Shown piece by piece: positions 53,205 to 63,221 of a DNA stretch of 64,000 nt (its first letter is position 1; each line of letters begins with the position of its first letter). The position numbers were made by a program, and so were the translations under genes. The notes below the pieces were generated by a model that was not told where the DNA came from, searched no databases, and saw only the letters and a list, made by a program, of their open reading frames with translations. This DNA is from Enterobacteriaceae bacterium 89 (GTDB lineage Bacteria; Pseudomonadota; Gammaproteobacteria; Enterobacterales; Enterobacteriaceae): assembly GCA_014156375.1 (NCBI GenBank), contig RQJH01000002.1, positions 92,331 to 156,330 on the forward strand, given 5' to 3'.

Positions 53205-53222
53205 CCATTCCATTTGGATATA
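53205..53222 (+). promoter_or_regulatory. Candidate CysB site upstream of tcyP
   Basis: CCATTCCATTTGGATATA resembles the TTATTCC-N-TT...ATAT element of CysB-activated promoters, about 85 bases before the tcyP ATG. Confidence 0.45.
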
Positions 53223-53305
53223 AGCGCTACATCACACTTCTGCTACTCTTGCCGCATTAAAGTCGGCCTGATTCTGGGTCGTATAAAAACATCAGGAGAA
53301 CGGGG

Positions 53306-54697
53306 ATGAATTTTCCATTAATAGCGAACGTTGTGGTGTTCGTGGTTTTGCTGTTTGCTCTGGCGCAAACCCGACACAAACAGTGGAGCCTGGCGAAAAA
53401 AGTGCTGGTCGGTCTGGCGATCGGCGTAGTGTTTGGCCTGGCGCTGCAGCTGATCTACGGTTCCGATAATCCGGTTCTGAAAGATTCCATTCAGTGGTTC
53501 AACATTGTCGGTAACGGCTATGTCCAACTGCTGCAAATGATCGTGATGCCGCTGGTGTTTGCCTCAATTCTGAGCGCCGTCGCCCGTCTGCATAACGCTT
53601 CTCAGCTCGGTAAAATCAGCTTCCTGACTATCGGCACGCTGCTGTTTACCACGCTGATTGCGGCGCTGGTCGGCGTACTGGTCACCAATCTGTTTGGCCT
53701 GAGCGCTGAAGGTCTGGTTCAGGGCACGGCTGAAACGGCTCGTCTGAACGCCATTCAGAGCACTTACGTGGGCAAAGTCGCCGACCTGAGCGTACCGCAG
53801 CTGATCCTCTCCTTCGTACCGAAGAATCCGTTTGCCGATCTGACCGGTGCCAACCCGACGTCAATCATCAGCATTGTGATTTTCGCGGCCTTCCTCGGCG
53901 TGGCTGCACTGAAGCTGCTGAAGGACGATGAGCCAAAAGGCCAGCGCGTGCTGACCGCTATCGACACTCTGCAAAGCTGGGTAATGAAGCTGGTTCGTCT
54001 GGTGATGCAGCTGACTCCGTACGGCGTTCTGGCGCTGATGACCAAAGTCGTTGCGGGCTCTAACCTGCAGGACATCATCAAGCTGGGTAGCTTTGTGGTC
54101 GCCTCTTACCTCGGCCTGGCGATCATGTTTGTGGTTCACGGTCTGTTGCTGGGTGCTAACGGCGTCAATCCGCTGAAGTACTTCCGTAAAGTGTGGCCGG
54201 TGCTGACCTTTGCATTCACCAGTCGTTCCAGCGCGGCGTCTATTCCTCTGAACGTGGAAGCGCAGACCCGTCGTCTGGGCGTGCCGGAATCCATTGCCAG
54301 CTTCTCTGCCTCCTTCGGCGCCACTATCGGCCAGAACGGCTGTGCAGGCCTGTATCCGGCAATGCTGGCGGTGATGGTCGCTCCAACCGTAGGCATTAAC
54401 CCGTTCGATCCGCTGTGGATTGCGACTCTGGTCGGCATCGTGACCGTCAGCTCTGCCGGTGTGGCCGGTGTCGGCGGCGGTGCAACCTTCGCGGCTCTGA
54501 TTGTGCTGCCTGCGATGGGCCTGCCGGTTACTCTGGTTGCGCTGCTGATTTCCGTAGAACCGCTGATCGACATGGGCCGTACGGCGCTGAACGTCAGCGG
54601 CTCAATGACCGCAGGGACCCTGACCAGCCAGTGGCTGCGTCAGACGGACAAAGCGGTGATGGATAGCGAAGACGAAGTCGAGCTTGCGCACCGATAA
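53306..54697 (+). CDS. tcyP: L-cystine symporter TcyP (YdjN)
   Basis: 463 residues, as in E. coli; dicarboxylate/amino acid:cation symporter family with the usual eight helices and two hairpins. The transport core includes the serine-rich hairpin [20 protein letters not shown], the segment [16 protein letters not shown] and [20 protein letters not shown]. High-affinity sodium-coupled cystine uptake, activated by CysB in E. coli. SD CAGGAG. Closed by a terminator. Confidence 0.96.
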   Translation: MNFPLIANVVVFVVLLFALAQTRHKQWSLAKKVLVGLAIGVVFGLALQLIYGSDNPVLKDSIQWFNIVGNGYVQLLQMIVMPLVFASILSAVARLHNASQLGKISFLTIGTLLFTTLIAALVGVLVTNLFGLSAEGLVQGTAETARLNAIQSTYVGKVADLSVPQLILSFVPKNPFADLTGANPTSIISIVIFAAFLGVAALKLLKDDEPKGQRVLTAIDTLQSWVMKLVRLVMQLTPYGVLALMTKVVAGSNLQDIIKLGSFVVASYLGLAIMFVVHGLLLGANGVNPLKYFRKVWPVLTFAFTSRSSAASIPLNVEAQTRRLGVPESIASFSASFGATIGQNGCAGLYPAMLAVMVAPTVGINPFDPLWIATLVGIVTVSSAGVAGVGGGATFAALIVLPAMGLPVTLVALLISVEPLIDMGRTALNVSGSMTAGTLTSQWLRQTDKAVMDSEDEVELAHR

Positions 54698-54718
54698 TAA
54701 TCTGTAAAGACAAAAAAA

Positions 54719-54741
54719 CCGCCGAACTCGGCGGTTTTTTT
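54719..54741 (+). terminator. tcyP terminator
   Basis: CCGCCG-AACT-CGGCGG stem followed by seven T. Confidence 0.92.
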
Positions 54742-54747
54742 ATGCGG

Positions 54748-54803
54748 AATGCCCGGCGGCACTTCGTTTACGCGGACCTACAGGAAAAGGTCAGCCTGCC
54801 CGG
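54748..54803. repeat. REP element between tcyP and cedA
   Basis: GCCCGGCGGCACTTCGTTTA and the complementary end CAGCCTGCCCGG form a degenerate REP pair at the 3' ends of convergent genes. Confidence 0.6.
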
Positions 54804-55046
54804 TTATTCTTCCACTTCCCCTTCCTGACGCATCTGTACCGCCCAGCGCTGCGCTGATTCCGGTACACTAAACGCCTGCGAACGTGCAAAACGATCGCCC
54901 ATCAACACAAACGCCACGTACTTCCCTCTCAGCAGCCAGACATCCCGAAAGCCATCCACTTTGGAGGCGTGATCGGGCGGTGCCGGTTCAATTCGCGGCA
55001 CGTAGCTGATAACAGGACGGTTGTTTTGTTGACGCAGCGGTTTCAT
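54804..55046 (-). CDS. cedA: Cell division modulator CedA
   Basis: 80 residues from the ATG at 55046, as in E. coli. Conserved RDVWLLRGKYVAFVLMG and VPESAQRWAVQMRQEGEVEE. CedA binds RNA polymerase (and DNA) and restores division in over-replicating dnaAcos cells. The frame is open 39 codons upstream but overlaps the chb terminator. In E. coli, katE lies next to it; here it is followed on the other side directly by the chb operon end. Confidence 0.93.
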   Translation of the reverse strand: MKPLRQQNNRPVISYVPRIEPAPPDHASKVDGFRDVWLLRGKYVAFVLMGDRFARSQAFSVPESAQRWAVQMRQEGEVEE

Positions 55047-55161
55047 AAGCAGGCAAAGCACCAGAACGTAAAACAGGATCAGACCCTTATGATAGCCGAT
55101 TGTCACCCCAATCGTCGCGCCTTGTGTGCGGATAGCGGTGTTCAATGGCAGGTTTTCAGGC

Positions 55162-55190
55162 AAAAAAATGCCGGGAACAGATAGCCCGGC
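55162..55190 (-). terminator. chb operon terminator
   Basis: GCCGGG (55170-55175) pairs with CCCGGC (55185-55190), with a seven-base T run on the minus strand. A second perfect hairpin, GATGCCCGG/CCGGGCATC, at 55205-55231 lies between it and chbG. Confidence 0.8.
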
Positions 55191-55242
55191 TTAACCCCTA
55201 ACAGATGCCCGGGGAGGAACGCCGGGCATCAAACGAGTCAAA

Positions 55243-56001
55243 TTATACGTCGCGGTAAGTCCCCAGACGGTAGCCACGTTCCGCCACTGCATATTTCAGC
55301 GACGGCGAGGTCAGGACGTCCAGTTCGGTCAAACGTGGGTAGCAATAGGCGCTGCCCATAATGGTGTTATCAACGAAAGCCGGATGGCACATCACTTCCA
55401 GAGAGTCTTCCCCTGCCCGCGCCGAGTTATCGAGCGTTTGCAGGAACAGCGCTTCGGTGATGGCATCGCCATAGAACTCACTGGCAAAACCATCGCTGCT
55501 GCGCACCCCTGAATCATCCAGACCGTGCAACTTCTGCAGACCGCGATCGATACGCATCGCAATCCCACGGGCTTTGGCAAACTCCGCCACAATCGGGAAG
55601 ATTTGCGGGATCATATGCACGTGATGGTGACCGTCGATATGCGTCGGCTCGCAGCCAAAGATATCGACGAAGCGGTGATACTGACAGTCCAGTTCACGCG
55701 CAATCTCCTCCAGCGGCAGAGTGTCTTCCTCTGCCATCTGCCAGATCCACTTACCGAGTTTGCCTTCACGGGTCAGCCCCGGCATGGCAGAAAGCGGCAT
55801 CCCGAGCGTCAGCACGAAGTGCATCCCCACGGCCAGCTCCGGCAGACAGCGGCTCAGCTGAGCCGCGTGGTCGATAGCCGCACCGTTTACCAGTGCGGTT
55901 GTGGAGGTCACCAGTCCGTTTTTGCAGGCGTCGACAATCCCGTAGTTCTGCCCTTTGCTCAGGCCAAAGTCATCGGCATTGACAATTAACACTCGTTCCA
56001 T
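55243..56001 (-). CDS. chbG: Chitooligosaccharide deacetylase ChbG (YdjC family)
   Basis: 252 residues from the ATG at 56001 (AGGAG before it). The metal site is formed by NADDFG at the start, [10 protein letters not shown] near 120 and a later His. Removes an acetyl group from chitobiose-6-phosphate so that ChbF can cleave it and ChbR can sense it. Last gene of chbBCARFG. Confidence 0.95.
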   Translation of the reverse strand: MERVLIVNADDFGLSKGQNYGIVDACKNGLVTSTTALVNGAAIDHAAQLSRCLPELAVGMHFVLTLGMPLSAMPGLTREGKLGKWIWQMAEEDTLPLEEIARELDCQYHRFVDIFGCEPTHIDGHHHVHMIPQIFPIVAEFAKARGIAMRIDRGLQKLHGLDDSGVRSSDGFASEFYGDAITEALFLQTLDNSARAGEDSLEVMCHPAFVDNTIMGSAYCYPRLTELDVLTSPSLKYAVAERGYRLGTYRDV

Positions 56002-56013
56002 CTGCAACTCCTG

Positions 56014-57360
56014 TTACTGCTTGAGGGTTTTCACCGTTTCAGCAAAGTTTGGCAGCCATTTTTCATGCGCCAGAATCAGCTCGCGGGCCAGCACTTCTGC
56101 GTCTTTATCAGAGTGGATCAGCGGGCTCAGGTTCAGGGCCAGCAGCACGTCGTTGAACTCACCGCTCAGCGCCGCGTGGCTTGCTGCTACTTCGAAACCT
56201 TTGATGGTGTGGATAAGACCCAGCACTTTGTCATCAAAGTGAGTCAGACGCGGATGCGGCTTCGCCCCTTCGCTGCCCAGAATACAGGTCATTTCTACCG
56301 CCCAGTCAGCCGGAATGTTGTCGACGTGGCCGTGATGCGGCACGTTTACGTAATGCTCGGTCTGCTTGTTGTTGTAGATGGCGTTAATCACTTCACAGGC
56401 CGCATCAGAGTAGTATGCGCCACCGCGCTGCTCCAGCTCTTTTGGCTTGATGTTGAGGTCCGGATCTTTGTACAGATCGAACAGCTGCTTCTCAACTTTC
56501 TGCACCACCTGCGCACGCGCGCCGCCTTTGTAGTACTCGCCCATTTCAATCGCCAGCATCTCTTTCTGCTTGAAGTAGTACAGCAGATAGGAGCAAGGCA
56601 GCAGGTTCAGAGAGCGGATCAGGCCTTCGCTGAATGGCATATCAAAGATGTTTTTGACGGTATTGGCGGTGAGCTTACCGGAGGCCACGCCGTCCAGCAG
56701 TTCGGCAAAGCGGGATTCGCCGTTAACGATCACATCACGGATAAAGACCATATGGTTCAGACCAAACAGGTCGATGGAGAGATCGTCTTTTTCAGAAAGT
56801 TTCAGCACGTCGGTGATGAACATTTTCATGCCCACCGGGATGTTACACACGCCGATGAAACGCTTGAAGTTAGTGTGACGGTAAACGGCTTCGGTCACCA
56901 TGCCGGCCGGGTTGGTGAAGTTGATCACCCATGCATCCGGGCAGATTTCCTGCACGTCTTTAACGATGTCGAACACCACCGGAATGGTACGCAGACCTTT
57001 AAACAGACCACCAGCGCCGTTAGTCTCCTGACCGAGGTAGCCGTGGCTCAGCGGGATACGTTCGTCTTTTTCACGAGCCTGCAGCTGGCCAACGCGCAGC
57101 TGAGTGGTTACGAAGTCGGCATCTTTCAGCGCTTCGCGGCGGTTCAGGGTTTTGTGCACGGTCATCGGCACGCCCGCTTTCTGCACCATGCGCTCGCACA
57201 GGGCGTGAATGATATCGAGCTTCTCCTGCCCTTCGGCTACGTCCACCAGCCACAGCTCGGTAACCGGCAGTTCATGATAACGCTTGAGGAAACCTTCCAG
57301 TAATTCCGGGGTATAGCTGCTACCACCACCAATAGTCACGACTTTTAATTTCTGGCTCAT
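56014..57360 (-). CDS. chbF: 6-phospho-chitobiase/cellobiase ChbF (GH4)
   Basis: 448 residues from the ATG at 57360; eight more in-frame codons upstream. Family-4 glycosidase using NAD+ and Mn2+: dinucleotide motif TIGGGSSYTPEL, metal ligands Cys in GVCNIPVGMK and His in GLNHMV, and NPAGMVTEAV. Hydrolyses phosphorylated chitobiose/cellobiose. About 12 bases before chbG. Confidence 0.96.
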   Translation of the reverse strand: MSQKLKVVTIGGGSSYTPELLEGFLKRYHELPVTELWLVDVAEGQEKLDIIHALCERMVQKAGVPMTVHKTLNRREALKDADFVTTQLRVGQLQAREKDERIPLSHGYLGQETNGAGGLFKGLRTIPVVFDIVKDVQEICPDAWVINFTNPAGMVTEAVYRHTNFKRFIGVCNIPVGMKMFITDVLKLSEKDDLSIDLFGLNHMVFIRDVIVNGESRFAELLDGVASGKLTANTVKNIFDMPFSEGLIRSLNLLPCSYLLYYFKQKEMLAIEMGEYYKGGARAQVVQKVEKQLFDLYKDPDLNIKPKELEQRGGAYYSDAACEVINAIYNNKQTEHYVNVPHHGHVDNIPADWAVEMTCILGSEGAKPHPRLTHFDDKVLGLIHTIKGFEVAASHAALSGEFNDVLLALNLSPLIHSDKDAEVLARELILAHEKWLPNFAETVKTLKQ

Positions 57361-57460
57361 AACTTTCTCCCTCGTGATCCGCAAACGAAATGTGGAAGGT
57401 CCTCCACAACCGCGCGGATAGCTAAACGAATTCGTTGCATGCGGTAGTTACCGCAATGCG

Positions 57461-58300
57461 TTAATTAATAACGGTGAGCTGCTTGCGATACTGGCTTGGT
57501 GTGAATGAGGTCAGCTTTTTGAACGTCTTAATAAACAGACTCGGGCTGCTGTAACCAGATTCATACGCAATATCGGTCACCGAGTAATTGGTAATTTCCA
57601 GTTGCTTCATGGCGAAGTTGATGCGGATGTCGTTGATAATCTGCATCGGCGTTTTGCTGTAATAACGCTGGGTTGCCCGGGTTAAATATTCCTGCGACTT
57701 CCCGGACAGCGCCACCATATTTTCCAGCGCGCCTTCGCCAAATTTATGTTTATCGTGCATCTCTTCCACGGTAGTTTTTAACCACTGTGGGACAACGTCC
57801 TGGGCCTGTTCTTCACGGAAATGGCGCAGACGGTTAATCACATAGAAAGAGACAACTTCAATAAACTCATCAAATTCACTTTCGCGGAAATTGAGTGAAG
57901 CAATAACCGATTCTATATAGCTGAGAAAGGTACTTTTAACAGAGTAGACCTGCGAGGCCACCAGGAAATTTGGCAGCAGCGGCTGATAATGCTCTTCAAA
58001 GAAACGTTTGCTGATGCCAACGTTCAGGATGCGGGTCGCGCCAAACTCGTAAATGCTCTGGTGATGCGACCCCATCGGGATGAAGACAAAATCTCCGCGC
58101 TCCAGCATGACCCGTTTGCCATTGATCTCCTGATAATAGCGCCCGGTCAGGACGAGGGTGTACTCGTAGTAGTCATGCTGGTGCAGCCCGCTGATGCTTT
58201 CCGTTTTGTTGTAGATGAACACATGGAAATTTTTACCGTTAAACAGCTGCTGTTCAAGTGCGGTACTGATCTCCAGGGTTGTCATCTTCGGTTGCCTCAT
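57461..58300 (-). CDS. chbR: ChbR, AraC-family regulator of the chb operon
   Basis: 279 residues. N-terminal cupin ([32 protein letters not shown]...), C-terminal double helix-turn-helix ([31 protein letters not shown]). Represses chb without inducer and activates it, with CRP, when monodeacetylated chitobiose-6-phosphate is present. The first ATG is kept because it aligns with the E. coli start. Encoded inside the operon between chbA and chbF. Confidence 0.95.
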   Translation of the reverse strand: MRQPKMTTLEISTALEQQLFNGKNFHVFIYNKTESISGLHQHDYYEYTLVLTGRYYQEINGKRVMLERGDFVFIPMGSHHQSIYEFGATRILNVGISKRFFEEHYQPLLPNFLVASQVYSVKSTFLSYIESVIASLNFRESEFDEFIEVVSFYVINRLRHFREEQAQDVVPQWLKTTVEEMHDKHKFGEGALENMVALSGKSQEYLTRATQRYYSKTPMQIINDIRINFAMKQLEITNYSVTDIAYESGYSSPSLFIKTFKKLTSFTPSQYRKQLTVIN

Positions 58301-58315
58301 CGTGATATCTGCCTG

Positions 58316-58663
58316 TTATTGTACCTTCTCGTGCAGTTCAATCAATTCAGCAACCAGTTCACGGGCCAGCATTGAGGTCATAAGATGATCCTGCGCATGT
58401 ACCAGCACCAGGCTGACCTTCATTTTGCCTTCGCCTTCATCGCTTTCGATAAGCTGAGTCTGCACGCGGTGGGCTTCGCTCAGCGCCACGCGAGATTGTT
58501 CCATGGTGGCTTTCGCCGTTTCAAAATCGCCCTGTTTCGCTTGTTTCAGAGCGGTGTAAGCCAGGCTACGCGCCTGTCCGGAATTGATGATAAGCCCCAT
58601 CACCACTTCTTCGAGGTCGTTTTCCTTAACCTCATCTGCCACGATGTTATCCAGATCGAACAT
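58316..58663 (-). CDS. chbA: PTS chitobiose-specific IIA component
   Basis: 115 residues, lactose/chitobiose-type enzyme IIA. The phosphorylated residue is His89 in LVLVHAQDHLMTSM. Three-helix trimeric protein; carries phosphate from HPr to ChbB. Helical throughout, as expected. Confidence 0.96.
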   Translation of the reverse strand: MFDLDNIVADEVKENDLEEVVMGLIINSGQARSLAYTALKQAKQGDFETAKATMEQSRVALSEAHRVQTQLIESDEGEGKMKVSLVLVHAQDHLMTSMLARELVAELIELHEKVQ

Positions 58664-58719
58664 AGTTATTCCCTCTTTTACGTCTTGCAGTGCGGGAGGG
58701 TTTCCCGCACTGCGTTACC

Positions 58720-60078
58720 TCAGAATTTCAGTGCGTTAGCGATGTCTTCTTCGCTTTCCTGCTCATCAAGCACAGCCTGTGCCTTGTTGGATATCACCAC
58801 GAACGGCATGTAGACCATCACCGCTACGCCAAGGTTGAACAGAGCCACACAGAGTGCTGCGATACTGCCGTTACTGTTGAAGAAGGCGCCCAGGCCTGTT
58901 GGCATGGTCCACGGTGCCAGGTTAGTCACCGGTGGGATGATGCCCATTGAGTAAGCGGCCAGAGTAATCGCTGCCAGAATCGGTTGAATCAGCACGAACG
59001 GGATGAACATAACCGGGTTCATGATGATTGGCAGACCGAACAGAATCGGTTCGTTAATCTGGAAGATGCCTGATGGCAGCGCCAGTTTCGCAACCTGACG
59101 GTGATCCGCACGGCGTGAAGCGATGAAGATGGCGATAATCAGACCCAGTGTCGCACCAGAACCACCCAGCAGGACGTAGGAGTCGAGCATTGGTTTCGCC
59201 CAGAAGTGGAACTCTTTACCTGCCGCGATAGCCGCGTCAACAGAGCCGTACTGCTGGTACAGCGCGATGTTTTCCAGCGCCCATGGGGTCATGATGCCGT
59301 TGTCCAGCGCGGTCAGGGCCAGAGAGCCGTGTACGCCGAAGAACCACAGCAGGGAGTTGAACAGCACGTACGCCCAGCCCACTACGCTGCCCATTGCTGC
59401 CAGCGGCTTGGAGATGGAGTCCATGATGATCTGGTGGAAGTTGCTGCCGTGAGTCGCCAGGAACCAGGACAGGATGCCGAAGACGGACAGGATCAGGAAG
59501 CCCGGGATCAGCGCGGAGAAGGAGCGAGACACTGAGGCCGGTACGCTGGACGGCAGCGTAATCACCCAGTTTCTGCGGATCACGAAGGTGAACATTTCTG
59601 CCACCACCAGACCGATAATCATCCCCGATATGATGTTTGCCCCACCTAACCAGTTTGCACCTACGGCATAGGCTTCGCCCACGCTATAAGGGGTCACGGT
59701 CATGAATGCCGCAACGGCTAACAGGCCTGCTGCGAGTGGGTCAACCTTACGTTCTTCAGCCAGTGCCATACCAATGAAAAAAGGCGCCATCAGCGACATA
59801 ATGCCCAACGTACCGTTGTACACGTTGCCGCCGATAGCTTTAAAACCATTCAGGGTTTCAATGGTGGAAGCGTCTAACCGAATACCCATTGAATAGAAAA
59901 ACGAGCCTTCGCCGAAGCTTAAAAATACGTTGTTGATTAAGACGAACATCGCCCCTGCGAGTGTCAGCGGCATTAATTTAATAAAGCCGTTTTTAATCGC
60001 ATTGATGTGTGGCTGCTTTCCTATTTTAACTGCAAAAGGAAGGAGTACCTTTTCAAGAGAGCTAATAACATTACTCAT
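58720..60078 (-). CDS. chbC: PTS chitobiose-specific IIC component
   Basis: 452 residues from the ATG at 60078; an in-frame start eight codons upstream is ignored. Polytopic sugar-translocating EIIC of the lactose family, with [20 protein letters not shown], the substrate-site segment [17 protein letters not shown], and the C-terminal [12 protein letters not shown] shared with E. coli. Brings in chitobiose and cellobiose while ChbB phosphorylates them. Confidence 0.97.
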   Translation of the reverse strand: MSNVISSLEKVLLPFAVKIGKQPHINAIKNGFIKLMPLTLAGAMFVLINNVFLSFGEGSFFYSMGIRLDASTIETLNGFKAIGGNVYNGTLGIMSLMAPFFIGMALAEERKVDPLAAGLLAVAAFMTVTPYSVGEAYAVGANWLGGANIISGMIIGLVVAEMFTFVIRRNWVITLPSSVPASVSRSFSALIPGFLILSVFGILSWFLATHGSNFHQIIMDSISKPLAAMGSVVGWAYVLFNSLLWFFGVHGSLALTALDNGIMTPWALENIALYQQYGSVDAAIAAGKEFHFWAKPMLDSYVLLGGSGATLGLIIAIFIASRRADHRQVAKLALPSGIFQINEPILFGLPIIMNPVMFIPFVLIQPILAAITLAAYSMGIIPPVTNLAPWTMPTGLGAFFNSNGSIAALCVALFNLGVAVMVYMPFVVISNKAQAVLDEQESEEDIANALKF

Positions 60079-60169
60079 AGAAAATACCCTTAAAGGCCGC
60101 AATAAACTATTACGGCGATTGTGTGTGAAATTACTCTTTGACGGGAAAATTTAAATAAATCAAAAAAAA

Positions 60170-60490
60170 TTATTGTGCTGCAGCTTTCTTAATCGCGGCA
60201 ACCGCGGCTTTCAATACACCTAAACCATCGATTTTGCCGTACAGACCTGAATCGATTACTTCTACTGGTTTATTTGGCAGCAGACGCTGAATTTCTGGCA
60301 GCATATACGCAATTTGTGGGCCTAATAATACGACATCGGCTTTGGCACCTTTTTCACCAGCCAGCGTTTCAGGGAACGCTTCAATAACCACTGGCACTTC
60401 GTATTTCTCAGCCTGTGCGCGCATTTTAGACACCAGCAGAGATGTTGACATGCCAGCAGAACAGAACAGATAGATATGTTTTTTTTCCAT
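60170..60490 (-). CDS. chbB: PTS chitobiose-specific IIB component
   Basis: 106 residues. The phosphocysteine is Cys10 in [12 protein letters not shown]; the P-loop-like turn is complete. First gene of the chb operon, with a 295-base regulatory region upstream. Confidence 0.97.
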   Translation of the reverse strand: MEKKHIYLFCSAGMSTSLLVSKMRAQAEKYEVPVVIEAFPETLAGEKGAKADVVLLGPQIAYMLPEIQRLLPNKPVEVIDSGLYGKIDGLGVLKAAVAAIKKAAAQ

Positions 60491-60668
60491 ACTCGCTTCC
60501 TCAATTTGCTTTTTCTGTCCGCCTCCGGCTGCGTCATCCTCTGCTCACCGGGGCTGGGTGATGATGGTTACCAATTGTTACTTTTGCTTCGTTGAGGTGA
60601 GTATACGGCAACAGCAAACGGCAAGATAATTCCTGGCAGAACAAAATTGTCTCTCATTGACCTTCGGT

Positions 60669-60714
60669 TATGACTACCTTCACAGTTTGGCAAATAATTC
60701 GCGCAATTAAATAA
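60669..60714 (-). promoter_or_regulatory. chb control region: CRP-like and NagC-like sites
   Basis: TATGA-CTACCT-TCACA (60669-60684) matches the CRP consensus at nine of ten core bases. AAATAATTCGCG followed by CAATTAAATAA (60692-60714) is an AT-flanked CGCG palindrome resembling NagC/Mlc sites. The E. coli chb promoter uses CRP, NagC and ChbR. Distances were not mapped to a transcription start. Confidence 0.5.
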
Positions 60715-60727
60715 GCATTAGCGCTCA

Positions 60728-60752
60728 GCAAAAAGCCCGACCATGGGGCCGG
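60728..60752 (-). terminator. osmE terminator
   Basis: AAGCCCGAC...GGCCGGGCTT stem with a T run on the minus strand, about 35 bases past the osmE stop. Confidence 0.8.
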
Positions 60753-60786
60753 GCTTGCTCGGGACTAAGCAGAATGTATGAAAAAC

Positions 60787-61125
60787 TTACTTCGCGGCCT
60801 GTGGGTCCGTATCGTACTCTGCACAGGTCTGATAGCCGGAGTTAATCACGCGTCCGGTGTCATCAAGGGCCACAAAGTAGGTTTCAGCTTTACCATCCCG
60901 TTGACCCAGGATGTAGGTCTGACAGGTTCCACGCGCGTGGATCATCGTCACTTCTGACGATGGTTTACCAGCGATCTGAGCGACCTGCTGGCGGGTCATG
61001 CCCTTTTTCACATCTTTGACGACAGGCTGGGTGAATTGATCGGTTGTACGGTCATAAGCGGTACATCCCGCCAGCATCGTCAGAACAGCTGCTGCACCTA
61101 AAAATCCTGCTACGTTGTTGTTCAT
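60787..61125 (-). CDS. osmE: OsmE, osmotically inducible lipoprotein
   Basis: 112 residues. Lipobox LTMLAGC (Cys21 lipidated) and a BamE/SmpA-like fold: [20 protein letters not shown], then [20 protein letters not shown]. SigmaS- and osmotically induced in E. coli. Divergent from nadE, downstream-adjacent to chb, as in E. coli. Confidence 0.95.
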   Translation of the reverse strand: MNNNVAGFLGAAAVLTMLAGCTAYDRTTDQFTQPVVKDVKKGMTRQQVAQIAGKPSSEVTMIHARGTCQTYILGQRDGKAETYFVALDDTGRVINSGYQTCAEYDTDPQAAK

Positions 61126-61347
61126 ATTCCATCCTCTTTTTTTATCGGTGTCGCTTAAGCCTGGAATAAAGAATGATATTTTTCAACCTGATGTCACAAT
61201 GAGTGCCACTTTCAGAAAATTCCATGCATGTCAGGATCTCCTTCTGTATCGCCTTCTTTTCCACCGTTCAAAACTGTGATCCTTGTCGTTTTCCCGCCAA
61301 AGAGGTAGCTTTAGCGGATAGACGACAACCTTTTCGGGGAGAGGTAA

Positions 61348-62175
61348 ATGGCTCTGCAACAAGAGATTATCGCGGCACTGGGCGCGAAACCACAGGTCAA
61401 CAGTGAAGAAGAAATTCGCCGCAGCGTCGATTTTCTTAAATCCTATCTCGGCACCTATCCATTTATTAAATCGCTGGTGCTGGGGATCAGCGGCGGTCAG
61501 GACTCCACGCTGACCGGAAAACTGTGCCAGATGGCGATCAATGAACTGCGCCGCGAAACAGGTGATGAGCAATTGGAGTTTATTGCCGTCCGCCTGCCGT
61601 TTGGCGTTCAGGCTGATGAACAGGATTGCCAGGATGCCATTGAATTTATCCAGCCCGATCGCGTGCTGACCGTCAATATCAAAGGCGCGGTACTGGCAAG
61701 CGAACAAGCACTGCGTGAAGCAGGCATTGAATTAAGTGATTTTGTGCGCGGCAACGAGAAAGCGCGCGAGCGCATGAAAGCTCAGTACAGTATCGCGGGA
61801 ATGACCAAAGGTGTGGTTGTGGGAACGGATCATGCGGCTGAAGCCATCACCGGTTTCTTCACCAAATACGGCGACGGCGGTACGGACATCAACCCAATTT
61901 TCCGTCTCAATAAGCGTCAGGGTAAACAGCTGCTGGCAAACCTCGGTTGTCCGGAGCATCTGTATAAGAAAGCCCCAACGGCTGACCTTGAAGACGACCG
62001 CCCTTCTCTGCCGGACGAAGTCGCGCTTGGCGTGACTTACGACAACATCGACGATTATCTTGAAGGAAAAACCGTCGCGGCCGAAACGGCAAAAATCATC
62101 GAAGGCTGGTATCTGAAGACCGAGCACAAACGCCGTCCGCCAATCACCGTGTTCGACGATTTCTGGAAGCGTTAA
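61348..62175 (+). CDS. nadE: NH3-dependent NAD+ synthetase
   Basis: 275 residues, adenine-nucleotide alpha-hydrolase fold. PP-loop GISGGQDST at 46-54; [20 protein letters not shown] and [12 protein letters not shown] (the mobile loop) are conserved. Adenylates and amidates deamido-NAD in the last step of NAD synthesis. No N-terminal glutaminase, so ammonia is the donor. SD GGGGAGAGG. Confidence 0.98.
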   Translation: MALQQEIIAALGAKPQVNSEEEIRRSVDFLKSYLGTYPFIKSLVLGISGGQDSTLTGKLCQMAINELRRETGDEQLEFIAVRLPFGVQADEQDCQDAIEFIQPDRVLTVNIKGAVLASEQALREAGIELSDFVRGNEKARERMKAQYSIAGMTKGVVVGTDHAAEAITGFFTKYGDGGTDINPIFRLNKRQGKQLLANLGCPEHLYKKAPTADLEDDRPSLPDEVALGVTYDNIDDYLEGKTVAAETAKIIEGWYLKTEHKRRPPITVFDDFWKR

Positions 62176-62202
62176 TTTTAGGCGGAGCGGTCTGATTGAT
62201 TG

Positions 62203-62300
62203 CCCTCTCCCAACCCTCTCCTACGGGAGAGGGAGTAAACAATTCGGCTCGGTACAATTCCCTCTCCCTGAGGGAGAGGGTTAGGGAGAGGGGGAGAATC
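62203..62300. repeat. Tandem CTCTCCC palindromic repeats
   Basis: Two copies of the CCCTCTCC...GGAGAGGG repeat in opposite orientation, separated by about 20 bases (AACAATTCGGCTCGGTACAA), downstream of nadE. Same family as 7611-7650. They could form a long hairpin acting as a terminator for convergent nadE and the GntR gene. Confidence 0.7.
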
Positions 62301-62316
62301 CCGCACTAAACTTCAT

Positions 62317-62350
62317 TGCCCGGTGGCGGCTAACGCCTTACCGGGCCTAC
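62317..62350. repeat. REP-like element downstream of nadE
   Basis: GCCCGGTGGCGGCTAACGCC with TTACCGGGC forms a short REP-like inverted repeat at the 3' end of the GntR gene. Confidence 0.6.
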
Positions 62351-62363
62351 GTAAACCCAGTCC

Positions 62364-63029
62364 TCAGGTCTTGATAATTTCCGCAATCAAAGGCACCGGC
62401 GTCATCAGGTGACTCAGGATCATCGCTCCCGCCGCTTTCGCTTCACGCTTCAACACAATCTCCATCAAAGCCGCATGCTCTTCGCGCTTAATCTGCAATG
62501 CCTGTTCCGACAGCACGGTCTGTTTCAGCCACAGCTGACGATAGCGCTCGGCCTGATCCATCAAAAATGCCCGCGCCTGGAGCAGACTTTTGGATCCACA
62601 TCCCGAGGCAATGGCATCGTGAAACGCCTTGTGGCGCGCATCCCATAGTTCAATCATTTCCTGCGGCGTGTTGACCTCCGCGACTTTAGCCAGCGTATGC
62701 GCACTGGCGACAATACGGGCTTCCCAGTCATCGTCGCCCCGCTCCACCGCCATTTCAACAATCAGCGCTTCCAGACGCGCGCGCGCCTCATACACATCGC
62801 TCATTTCCGCAGCCGACATCGGTGCTACGCGATAGCCTTTCTGATTCACGGCCACCACCAGATGCTCTGCCACCAGCTTCGCCAGCACTTCACGCATCGG
62901 GCCAACGCCCAGCTCATAGCGCTCCTTCAGATCGCTCATCAGCAGCTTTTCGCCCGGTGGGTAAAGGCCGCGTAAAATGTCCGTTTTCAGCCGGTCATAG
63001 ACGGTCTCAGGGGAAAATTCAGGGGTCAT
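62364..63029 (-). CDS. glaR: GntR/FadR-family regulator, CsiR/GlaR-like
   Basis: 221 residues. N-terminal winged helix (TVYDRLKTDILRGLYPPGEK, then KERYELGVGPMREVLAKLVA) and a C-terminal FCD domain with metal-ligand-type residues (DVYEARARLEALI, WDARHKAFHDAIASG, EEHAALMEIVL). Moderately similar to E. coli GlaR (CsiR), the glutarate-responsive repressor of csiD/glaH-lhgO-gabDTP. In E. coli it is the last gene of that cluster; here it is divergent from glaH. Symbol given on similarity plus context. Confidence 0.75.
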   Translation of the reverse strand: MTPEFSPETVYDRLKTDILRGLYPPGEKLLMSDLKERYELGVGPMREVLAKLVAEHLVVAVNQKGYRVAPMSAAEMSDVYEARARLEALIVEMAVERGDDDWEARIVASAHTLAKVAEVNTPQEMIELWDARHKAFHDAIASGCGSKSLLQARAFLMDQAERYRQLWLKQTVLSEQALQIKREEHAALMEIVLKREAKAAGAMILSHLMTPVPLIAEIIKT

Positions 63030-63135
63030 ACGGGCTCCGAAAATCGATGTTCCATCCGTTTGCCGACAGTATAGCGGGATTCTTTATTCCTAAGAACAGC
63101 AGACAACTACCGCTCAATGACTATATTTACTCAAA

Positions 63136-63168
63136 ATGTAGATATTTTCACAAAGTGGTGATATTTAT
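63136..63168. promoter_or_regulatory. Candidate GlaR operator between glaR and glaH
   Basis: ATGT-AGATA-TTTT (63136-63148) fits exactly the ATGT-N5-TTTT half-site reported for CsiR/GlaR, as I recall it. TGGT-GATAT-TTAT (63156-63168), seven bases on, is a degenerate second half. Confidence 0.45.
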
Positions 63169-63221
63169 TAAACAAGCGTCTCACAAACCCTGCACCCACC
63201 GATAAGAAATGAGGCTTCGCT

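Noticed and set aside
56065-57303. Open frame of 412 codons on the plus strand opposite chbF
   Set aside because: Shadow of chbF codon bias; no domain, and chbF is unambiguous.
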